Shown piece after piece: positions 1 to 5,852 of a stretch of 8,672 nt of DNA (position 1 is the first letter of the stretch; each line of letters starts with the position of its first letter). The DNA comes from Actinomycetota bacterium (GTDB lineage: Bacteria; Actinomycetota; Acidimicrobiia; Spongiisociales; ZC4RG35), in assembly GCA_019347585.1 (NCBI GenBank), contig JAHWLC010000034.1:1-8672 (forward strand), given 5' to 3'. The position numbers and the translations under genes are program-made. Under the pieces are notes generated by a model, which searched no databases, was not told where the DNA came from, and was given only the letters and a program-made list of their open reading frames with translations.

Positions 1-1
1 C

Positions 2-814
2 CTGGTGCTCGGAATCTACGAGCGGTTGGTCTCTTCGGTGAGGGAAGGGAGCCTCGCTCTCACCGCGGGCTTGAAGGCCGACTTCCCCAGAGTGCGTCGG
101 CATCTCGGCGAGGTGGAATGGGGCTTTCTCATCCCCCTCCTGGCGGGAATCCTCACCGCGGTGGCTCTCCTCTCCGGTGTGCTGGCGACCCAGCTCGAGG
201 AGAGGCCGGCACTACTGGCCGGGCTCTTCCTCGGTTTGGTCCTCGGCTCCGTGGTCGTCGCCTGGCGCCTTTTGCGCAGTCCGGCCTTCGTCCACCTGGT
301 GGTGGCGGCGGCGGTCGCCCTCGTTTTGTTTCTCCTACTCGGGATCGGGGCGGGCGCCGTTCCTGAGGACCCCTCGGCGGTCGTCTTCTTCGGGGCCGGG
401 GCTCTGGCCATCTGCGCCATGATCCTGCCCGGCATCTCCGGGTCGCTCATCCTGGTGCTGGTCGGCATGTACGCCCCGGTGCTGGGTGCGGTGAACGAGC
501 GTGAGATGCTGGTGGTGCTGGTGTTCGCCGCCGGAGCGGTGGTGGGACTGGCGCTCTTCTCGCAGATCCTCCACTGGGCGCTGGCTCAGCACCACGACCT
601 GCTCATGGCGGGCCTGGTGGGCCTGATGGCCGGATCGACCCGGGTGCTCTGGCCCTGGCCCGATGGGGTCACCGGGCCGGAGCTGGGCCCGCCCACCGAG
701 GGGTGGGCATGGGTGCTGGTGGCGATGGGGATAGGGGCGGTGGCGGTATCCGGCATCTCCCGGATCGCCGAGACCCGGGAAGAGGAAGTCATCGAGCCAC
801 AGCGCTCGGGTTGA
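2..814 (+). CDS. DUF368 / PopT-family membrane protein, probable undecaprenyl-phosphate translocase (5' end cut by window)
   Basis: The reading frame is open from the first bases of the window and starts inside the protein with LVLGIYERL. In this family that segment follows the first PGxSGGT motif, so the true start lies upstream; the GTG at 5 is probably internal. Counting from that GTG, the second family motif, LPGISGSLILVLVGMY, is at residues 141-156. Another family-like segment (HDLLMAGLVGLMAGSTRVLWPWP) runs from about 197 to 219. Hydrophobic stretches near 40-62, 68-90, 96-118, 126-160, 168-190 and 233-252 indicate a polytopic membrane protein. DUF368 proteins have been reported to return undecaprenyl phosphate across the cytoplasmic membrane for reuse in cell wall synthesis (PopT, beside the DedA family). 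That role is inferred from family membership. The last 26 bases overlap the convergent patatin gene. The C-terminal tail is charged (EEEVIEPQRSG). The family call is firm; the exact lipid substrate is not shown here. Confidence 0.94.
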   Translation: MVLGIYERLVSSVREGSLALTAGLKADFPRVRRHLGEVEWGFLIPLLAGILTAVALLSGVLATQLEERPALLAGLFLGLVLGSVVVAWRLLRSPAFVHLVVAAAVALVLFLLLGIGAGAVPEDPSAVVFFGAGALAICAMILPGISGSLILVLVGMYAPVLGAVNEREMLVVLVFAAGAVVGLALFSQILHWALAQHHDLLMAGLVGLMAGSTRVLWPWPDGVTGPELGPPTEGWAWVLVAMGIGAVAVSGISRIAETREEEVIEPQRSG

Positions 815-1766
815 GCCCGTCGGCTGCGATGTGGCGACGCAAGAGCGCCCACACCTCCGGCTGAGCGAGGGTGCGTTTCATGGCGATCAGAGTCCGCATG
901 AAGGTGCCCACCGCTCGTGCCGAGCTCATCGGATTGGGCCGCATCGCGTTCTGCACGGACGGAGAGGGGCTCAGCACCAGGGTCTCGCAATGGGGCCACC
1001 GCTCGGAGACGGCCCTCAGCTCGGCGTCGAGGGCCTTCAGACCAATACGGTCGAACATGGCCTCGTGGAATCGGGCCCGCCGGCGTTGCAGCGCGGCCGC
1101 CATCGGAGCGATCACCAGAACGAAATCGAGCGGCTCGGGGCTGGCGAGGACCAAATCGGCGTTGGTCCCCGAGACGACACCTCCATCGACGTAGAGATCG
1201 CCGTCGATCTCATAGGGGGCGAAGAAGAGGGGAACCGCGGAAGATGCTGCCACCGCGTCGGCGATGCCGACCACGGGGGCGTTGGCGGTGCCGAAGCCCA
1301 CGCGGGCGGATCTGCGCACGTCGTAGGCCACGATCGCGGTGGAACGCTCCGGCCATCCACCGGCCGCCTCCTCGCCGATCTGGGTCGTCACCCAAGCGGC
1401 GAGACCGGAGGCGTGATAGGGCGCCGGTGTCCCCAGCAGCATGGTGAGTCCGGGCCGCCTCAACCCGGGCACCACTCCATGGCGAAGCCACTTGCCGATC
1501 CCGGGGCCCCGCCCCCGGGTGTGGACATGGGAGCGGATGCGCTCGGCCACATCTGCGCGCTCGTCCTCGGGCATCACCAGCGAGTCGACGGTGAGGGCGT
1601 CGTGGCGCAGCAGCGAGCCCACGAACGAGCCGGAAGAGGTCCCCACCAGGACATCGGCGTCGTTGGGATTCCATCCGGTGGCGAGCTCGAGGGCGAGGAG
1701 GGCGGCCATCTCGTAGGCGGCGCCGGTGATGCCCCCTCCACCGAGGACCAGGCCTACCCGTGTCAC
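789..1766 (-). CDS. Patatin-like phospholipase family protein
   Basis: A 325-residue protein with the complete patatin active site. A glycine-rich oxyanion loop, GGGGITG, is at residues 9-15. The nucleophile elbow GTSSG is at 42-46, with Ser44 as predicted nucleophile. The DGG motif at 194-196 supplies the dyad aspartate, Asp194. Family members are serine acyl hydrolases acting on phospholipids or other acyl esters; the substrate here cannot be told. No signal peptide is visible, so it is probably cytoplasmic or membrane-peripheral. The start is GTG at 1766, the only usual start codon before an in-frame stop upstream, and it places the oxyanion loop at the extreme N-terminus as is normal. Its Shine-Dalgarno sequence is poor. 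It lies 38 bases after the zinc-ribbon gene on the same strand, so cotranscription is likely. Its 3' end overlaps the DUF368 gene by 26 bases. The last ~70 residues are less conserved in appearance. Confidence 0.93.
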   Translation of the reverse strand: MTRVGLVLGGGGITGAAYEMAALLALELATGWNPNDADVLVGTSSGSFVGSLLRHDALTVDSLVMPEDERADVAERIRSHVHTRGRGPGIGKWLRHGVVPGLRRPGLTMLLGTPAPYHASGLAAWVTTQIGEEAAGGWPERSTAIVAYDVRRSARVGFGTANAPVVGIADAVAASSAVPLFFAPYEIDGDLYVDGGVVSGTNADLVLASPEPLDFVLVIAPMAAALQRRRARFHEAMFDRIGLKALDAELRAVSERWPHCETLVLSPSPSVQNAMRPNPMSSARAVGTFMRTLIAMKRTLAQPEVWALLRRHIAADGLNPSAVAR

Positions 1767-1779
1767 ATGCTCACGATAG

Positions 1780-1794
1780 GAGCGCAGGGCGCTC
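1780..1794 (-). other. Short perfect hairpin between the zinc-ribbon and patatin genes
   Basis: GAGCGC and GCGCTC form a 6 bp perfect stem around a 3-base loop in the 38-base gap between the two minus-strand genes. No U tract follows in either direction, so it does not look like an intrinsic terminator. It sits about 14 bases upstream of the patatin GTG and could modestly affect its translation or mRNA stability. At this GC content it could easily be chance. Confidence 0.2.
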
Positions 1795-1804
1795 TAGAGG
1801 CCTC

Positions 1805-2014
1805 TCAGCCGAACTTACGGCCGCACCCCCGGCACCTGGTGTCGGTCTCGTCGGTGGCGGCATAGCACCAAGGACAGGGAAGTTCCTTGCCGTGATCGTC
1901 GGCGAACATCGCCACCAGACTCGGGTTGACCTCGAATGTCTCGTTGCCCCGGGAGCTCCTGGCCAGCGCGTATAGGCCAGTTGCCGAGGCAACCACAACC
2001 AATGTCTCGAGCAC
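1805..2014 (-). CDS. Small zinc-ribbon protein, function unknown
   Basis: A 69-residue protein. The C-terminus carries CPWC (Cys47, Cys50) and CRGC (Cys61, Cys64), a CxxC-x10-CxxC arrangement typical of a small zinc ribbon. The first ~18 residues (LETLVVVASATGLYALA) are hydrophobic and could be a short membrane anchor or signal-anchor. The middle part is rich in acidic and polar residues. The start is GTG at 2014. It is supported by a full AAGGAGG Shine-Dalgarno sequence six bases upstream, the strongest evidence that this short frame is real. It is the first gene of a probable two-gene unit with the patatin-like gene and is divergent from thrS. I do not recognise a named family. It could be a structural zinc-binding adaptor for a membrane partner, but that is speculation. 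Confidence 0.72.
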   Translation of the reverse strand: MLETLVVVASATGLYALARSSRGNETFEVNPSLVAMFADDHGKELPCPWCYAATDETDTRCRGCGRKFG

Positions 2015-2150
2015 GTCCGGCCTCCTTGGCTCAGCACTGAAAGGCTAAGGGCCGACCGGGCCCATTCCGTGGATTTGAGCTTCCGGAAATGGAGGAAGTG
2101 CCTGCGATGGTCTCCGTTACCCTGCCTCACCAGACCATGGAGAGAGAGCC
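2015..2150. promoter_or_regulatory. Divergent intergenic region between the zinc-ribbon gene and thrS
   Basis: This 136-base spacer must hold promoters for both directions unless thrS is reached by read-through. On the minus strand a TAGCCT (2042-2047) fits the loose actinobacterial TAnnnT -10 pattern and lies at a sensible distance from the GTG at 2014. On the plus strand TACCCT (2118-2123) fits the same pattern ahead of the TTG at 2151. Neither has a recognisable -35 box. I see no T-box, no riboswitch-like conserved core and no Rho-independent terminator. The plus-strand -10 candidate would lie inside the possible leader ORF at 2107-2160, so the two readings compete. Confidence 0.35.
2021..2027 (-). 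promoter_or_regulatory. Shine-Dalgarno sequence for the zinc-ribbon gene
   Basis: Read on the minus strand this is AAGGAGG, six bases before the GTG at 2014. It is a full match to the anti-Shine-Dalgarno core at good spacing. It fixes the start of the 69-residue gene. Confidence 0.8.
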
Positions 2151-2160
2151 TTGCCGGTAG
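2107..2160 (+). other. Possible 17-codon leader ORF overlapping the thrS start
   Basis: An ATG at 2107 opens a frame of 17 codons (MVSVTLPHQTMEREPCR) that stops at TAG 2158-2160, ten bases past the beginning of the thrS TTG start at 2151. A purine-rich GGAGGAAG at 2091-2098 lies eight bases before this ATG, a better Shine-Dalgarno match than the one before thrS. If translated, ribosomes ending here would finish over the thrS start, which could couple the two. Two of its codons are threonine (ACC), too few to argue for classical attenuation. It could equally be chance. Confidence 0.22.
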
Positions 2161-4082
2161 AGCTGCGTCTTCCCGACGGCACGGTGTCCACCCAGCCCGA
2201 GGGGGTGACCGGACTGGAAGCGGCCCGCGCCATCGGCCCGGGCCTCGCCCGTGCCGCGGTGGCCGTCTCCGTCGACGGCCACCTTCTCGACATGGACCGC
2301 CCCATCACCGAGGGTGGCAATTTCCGTGTGATCACGCTGGACAGCCAGGAGGGCCTAGACATCCTTCGCCACTCCTCGGCACATGTCCTGGCCCAGGCGG
2401 TGCTCGATCTGTACGACGGCGCCACCTTCGCCATCGGCCCGCCCATCGAGGACGGCTTCTACTACGACTTCGAAGTCGGCGAGCCGTTCACCCCCGACGA
2501 CCTGGAGCGCATCGAGGGGCGCATGCGGGAGATCATCGAGGAGGACCAGCCCTTCCAGCGGGTGGTGATGAGCCGCGAGCAGGCACTCGAGGTGTTCTCC
2601 GACCACAAGTTCAAGGTGGAGATCATCGAGGCGGTCGACCCTTCCGAGGGCGCCCGCGGCGAGGAGGTCACCGCCTACCGGAACGACGGCTTCATCGACC
2701 TCTGCAGAGGGCCTCACCTGCCCTCCACGGGACGCATCCCGGCCATGAAGCTGCTCCGTTCCTCCGGCGCCTACTGGCGCGGGGACGAGAACCGCGAGCA
2801 GCTGCAACGTATCTATGGCACGGCGTGGGCTTCGAGCGAGCAGCTCAATCAGTACCTGACCCGGATCGAAGAGGCGGAGAAGCGGGACCACCGCCGGCTC
2901 GGCCCCCAGCTGGACCTCTACAGCTTCCCCGAGGAGCTGGGGTCGGGTCTGGCGGTGTGGCACCCGAAGGGCGGCCAGCTGCGCAAGGTGATCGAGGACC
3001 ACAGCCGGCGCATGCATGAGCGGTTCGGGTTCGAGTTCGTCTTCAGCCCCCATTTGGGAAAGGCGGAGCTGTGGGAGACGTCGGGGCATCTCGACTTCTA
3101 CGAGGAGAACATGTACCCGGGGATGCAGCGCGGGGACGATCCCGAGTACCGGGTGAAACCGATGAATTGCCCGTTCCACGTCCTCGTCTACAAGAGCCGG
3201 GGGCGCTCATATCGCGACCTGCCGCTACGACTCGGCGAGCTCGGGGGGGTGTACCGGTACGAGAAGTCGGGTGTCGTCCATGGCATCCTCCGGGCCCGGG
3301 GCTTCACCCAGGACGATTCGCACACCTTCTGCACCGGGGAGCAATTGCAGGACGAGCTGGTCCTGCATCTCGACTTCGTCCTCAACTGGCTGCGCGACTT
3401 CGGCTTCACCGAGTTCGAGGCCGATCTCAGCACCCGCCCGGAGAAGGTGATGGGCACGCCCCAGGAGTGGGACCTCGCCGAGAGGGCGCTGGCAGAGGCA
3501 CTGGTGACCCATGGGCTCGACTATCGGATCGCCGAGGGCGAGGCGGTCTTCTACGGGCCCAAGATCGATGTCCACATCAGGGACGCCATCGGGCGCCGCT
3601 GGCAATGCTCCACCATCCAGCTCGACTTCAACCTTCCCGAGCGGTTCGAGCTCGAGTACGCCGCACCGGGCAACGTCACCGAGCGGCCCTACATGATCCA
3701 CTGCGCCAAGGCGGGCTCCATGGAGAGGTTCACCGGCGTGCTGGTCGAGCACTACGCCGGCGCCTTCCCCATGTGGCTGGCACCGGTCCAGGTGTCGATC
3801 GTCCCCGTGGCCGACCGTCACGAGGAGTACGCGGACCAGGTTGCCGAGCGGTTGCGAGACGCCGAGCTGCGGGTCGAGGTGGACAAGTCGGGGGACACGG
3901 TGGGGGACAAGATCAGGCGTGCGCTGACCGACAAGCACCCGGCCGTCCTGGTGCTCGGTGACGACGACGTCGCCGAAGGCACCGTGGGACTGCGTCTCTA
4001 CGGCGAGGACCGGGACACCCGGGGAGTCCCGCTCATCGAGGCGGCCAACCGGCTCGTCGAGATGGCGCGGCGTCCGTCATGA
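2151..4082 (+). CDS. thrS: Threonine--tRNA ligase (threonyl-tRNA synthetase)
   Basis: A full-length 643-residue class II synthetase that joins threonine to tRNA-Thr in the cytoplasm. Domain order is standard: TGS domain (about 1-62); N2 editing domain (about 63-230) with HSSAH (His74, His78) and C-x3-H (Cys185, His189), the residues that clear mischarged Ser-tRNA; catalytic core (about 250-545); anticodon-binding domain (about 546-643). The active-site zinc ligands are Cys340, His391 and His517, a constant offset of six from E. coli Cys334, His385 and His511. Motif 2 is YRYEKSGVVHG (Arg369, Glu371), and motif 3 keeps GSMERF (Arg526). Residue 518, just after the zinc-binding His, is Cys in MIHCA, where MIHRA is usual. 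The start is TTG at 2151, the only start codon in frame after an upstream stop, with GGAG eight bases before it. The next gene overlaps by ATGA. Confidence 0.99.
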   Translation: MPVELRLPDGTVSTQPEGVTGLEAARAIGPGLARAAVAVSVDGHLLDMDRPITEGGNFRVITLDSQEGLDILRHSSAHVLAQAVLDLYDGATFAIGPPIEDGFYYDFEVGEPFTPDDLERIEGRMREIIEEDQPFQRVVMSREQALEVFSDHKFKVEIIEAVDPSEGARGEEVTAYRNDGFIDLCRGPHLPSTGRIPAMKLLRSSGAYWRGDENREQLQRIYGTAWASSEQLNQYLTRIEEAEKRDHRRLGPQLDLYSFPEELGSGLAVWHPKGGQLRKVIEDHSRRMHERFGFEFVFSPHLGKAELWETSGHLDFYEENMYPGMQRGDDPEYRVKPMNCPFHVLVYKSRGRSYRDLPLRLGELGGVYRYEKSGVVHGILRARGFTQDDSHTFCTGEQLQDELVLHLDFVLNWLRDFGFTEFEADLSTRPEKVMGTPQEWDLAERALAEALVTHGLDYRIAEGEAVFYGPKIDVHIRDAIGRRWQCSTIQLDFNLPERFELEYAAPGNVTERPYMIHCAKAGSMERFTGVLVEHYAGAFPMWLAPVQVSIVPVADRHEEYADQVAERLRDAELRVEVDKSGDTVGDKIRRALTDKHPAVLVLGDDDVAEGTVGLRLYGEDRDTRGVPLIEAANRLVEMARRPS

Positions 4083-4561
4083 CCTCCGAGGAGCCGCGGG
4101 TGGACCGCAGCGGCATCCACATCGACCGCGACCTGGCCGATTCGGTCGCCATCGAGGAGGAGCTCGACGCCAACCTGGCGGGCGTCTACCGCTTCCCCTC
4201 CCCCCAGCGGCGCCGTCTCGCCGGCTGGGTCTATCTCGGCATGGCCGCCCTCGCGCTGGCGGTCGTCGACGGCTTGATCGTGGCGGCAGGGCTGGCCGTT
4301 TTGGCGGCCTGGCACTTTCTCTCCGCATGGCCGCTCGTCATCGACGAGACCGAGGCCCTGAAGATCGCCGGAGCTGTGGTGGGATTCCCGGTGGGCCACG
4401 CCTCGGCGGCGGTCCGGTTCGCCGGGTGGCGCTCCCGTCCCCGCTGGGCCGTTGTCCTCTACTCGGCTACGGATCCGCCCGAGGAGCGAGCCCTGGTGGT
4501 GGTGGACGGGATCGACGGCCGTGTCGCCGACAGCTATCGGGAGACGATCAGCCCGATCTAG
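4079..4561 (+). CDS. Small membrane protein of unknown function, coupled to thrS
   Basis: A 160-residue protein whose ATG overlaps the thrS stop in an ATGA, so translation is probably coupled and the start is secure. Residues 1-48 are charged and hydrophilic. Residues 50-84 are strongly hydrophobic, long enough for a membrane hairpin with a turn near Asp64-Gly65, or one long helix. The C-terminal part (about 88-155) has alternating hydrophobic residues (FPVGHASAAVRF at 103-114, RWAVVLYSA at 122-130, ERALVVVDG at 136-144, then GRVADSYRE). It looks like a small beta-rich domain, loosely resembling PepSY-type folds; that likeness is only an impression. I do not recognise a named family. From memory, some actinobacteria have a small hypothetical gene just after thrS, so this may be a conserved partner of that locus. 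Its TAG stop shares a CTAG with the stop of the convergent citrate synthase gene. Confidence 0.83.
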   Translation: MTSEEPRVDRSGIHIDRDLADSVAIEEELDANLAGVYRFPSPQRRRLAGWVYLGMAALALAVVDGLIVAAGLAVLAAWHFLSAWPLVIDETEALKIAGAVVGFPVGHASAAVRFAGWRSRPRWAVVLYSATDPPEERALVVVDGIDGRVADSYRETISPI

Positions 4562-5841
4562 CGGTCGTCGATGGCGACGTAGTCCCTCGTATCGGCGCCG
4601 CTGTAGAGCTGGCGGGGCCTGAAGATCTTGGCGGCGGGGTCGCCGAGGAGCTCACGCCACTGTGCGATCCAGCCCGGGAGCCGCCCCAAGGCGAAGAGGA
4701 CCGTGAACATGTCGGTGGGGAAGCCCATCGCCCGGTAGATGATCCCCGAGTAGAAGTCGACGTTCGGGTAGAGCTTTCGCTCCACGAAGTAGTCGTCGGA
4801 CAGGGCCACCTCTTCCAGCTGCATCGCCAGGTCGAGGAGGGGGTCGTCGACGCCGAGCGAGGTCAGGACCTCCTCGGCAGCCTTCTTGATGATCCTGGCG
4901 CGGGGGTCGAAGTTCTTGTAGACGCGATGGCCGAAGCCCATGAGACGGAACGGGTCCTCCTTGTCCTTGGCCCGCTTGATCACCGTGTCGAGGTCGTCGC
5001 CCGACTTCACGATCTGATGGAGCATCTCGAGGACGGCCTGGTTGGCGCCTCCGTGGAGGGGTCCGGAGAGGGCGTGTATCCCGGCGGCGATCGAGCTGAA
5101 CAAGTTGGCATGGCCCGACCCGACCAGACGCACCGCCGATGACGAGCAGTTCTGGCCGTGGTCGGCGTGGAGGATCAACAGCATGTTGAGGGCCTGGGCT
5201 ATCACCCGGTCGGCGAGGTACTCCTCGGCCGGCACCGAGAACATCATCCGCAGGAAGTTGGACGCGTAGTCGAGGTTGTTGTCCGGGTAGACGTACGGCT
5301 GATGGACCCGGTACTTGTAGGACCAGGCGACCATGGTCGGGGTCTTCGCGATCAGGCGACGCGACCCGAGATCGACCGACTCCCGGTCCATCGGGTCGAG
5401 GGCATCGGGGTAGTAGGTGGCCAGAGCGGAGGTGGCCGAGGCCAGGATCTGCATGGGGTGGGCGGTGTGGGGGAAGGCCTCGAAGAGGTGCTTCACGTCC
5501 TCGCGGAGCAGGGTGTGCCTGGTGATGCTCTCCTCGTACTCATCCAGCTCGGCCTTGGTCGGCAGCTCCCCGTACTGCAGCAGGTAGGCGACCTCCAGGA
5601 ACGACGACTTCTCGGCGAGCTGTTCGATCGGGTACCCGCGGTAGCGCAGGATCCCCTCCTCGCCGTTGATGTAGGTGATGGCCGACTGCCCCTCGGCGGT
5701 GTTGGCGAATCCCCGATCGAGGGTGACCAGGCCGGTTTTCCCCCGCAGCGCGGAGATGTCCACGGCGGCGTCGCTCTCCGTGCCTTCCACCACGGGGAAG
5801 GTCAGCTCATGATCCTCGTAGAGGAACCGGGCATCTGCCAT
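4558..5841 (-). CDS. gltA: Citrate synthase
   Basis: A 427-residue enzyme condensing acetyl-CoA and oxaloacetate to citrate, the entry step of the TCA cycle. The length and the N-terminal beta-rich segment match the hexameric bacterial type. The catalytic residues align with E. coli His264, His305 and Asp362: His263 in SGPLHGGANQAV, His305 in GFGHRVYKNFDPRA and Asp362 in NVDFYSGI. His225 and His228 lie in LHADHGQNCS, where residue 229 is Gly rather than the usual Glu. I chose ATG at 5841, which has AAGGAG four bases upstream. A TTG at 5856 would add five residues but overlaps the upstream stop and has no spaced ribosome site. The gene begins 11 bases after the EF-G-like gene, so cotranscription is very likely. 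It ends tail-to-tail with the small membrane protein gene with no room for a terminator. Confidence 0.98.
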   Translation of the reverse strand: MADARFLYEDHELTFPVVEGTESDAAVDISALRGKTGLVTLDRGFANTAEGQSAITYINGEEGILRYRGYPIEQLAEKSSFLEVAYLLQYGELPTKAELDEYEESITRHTLLREDVKHLFEAFPHTAHPMQILASATSALATYYPDALDPMDRESVDLGSRRLIAKTPTMVAWSYKYRVHQPYVYPDNNLDYASNFLRMMFSVPAEEYLADRVIAQALNMLLILHADHGQNCSSSAVRLVGSGHANLFSSIAAGIHALSGPLHGGANQAVLEMLHQIVKSGDDLDTVIKRAKDKEDPFRLMGFGHRVYKNFDPRARIIKKAAEEVLTSLGVDDPLLDLAMQLEEVALSDDYFVERKLYPNVDFYSGIIYRAMGFPTDMFTVLFALGRLPGWIAQWRELLGDPAAKIFRPRQLYSGADTRDYVAIDDR

Positions 5842-5845
5842 CGCT

Positions 5846-5851
5846 CTCCTT
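5846..5851 (-). promoter_or_regulatory. gltA: Shine-Dalgarno sequence for gltA
   Basis: Read on the minus strand this is AAGGAG, four bases before the ATG at 5841. It favours the ATG over the upstream TTG at 5856 as the gltA start. Confidence 0.7.
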
Positions 5852-5852
5852 C

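Noticed and set aside
831..1865. A 344-codon plus-strand frame opposite the patatin gene
   Set aside because: The opposite strand carries all patatin catalytic motifs; this frame is a composition shadow.
2015..2150. T-box or other tRNA-sensing leader before thrS
   Set aside because: The spacer is short, lacks the conserved T-box sequence and has no terminator hairpin with a U run.
2069..3019. A 316-codon plus-strand frame overlapping the start of thrS
   Set aside because: It is out of frame with thrS and is dominated by Arg, Pro, Gly and His, typical of a shifted reading of high-GC coding sequence.
3958..5142. A 394-codon plus-strand frame across the thrS end and the gltA region
   Set aside because: It runs out of frame through thrS and the small membrane gene and antisense through gltA. 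The protein is Gly/Arg-rich with no recognisable features.
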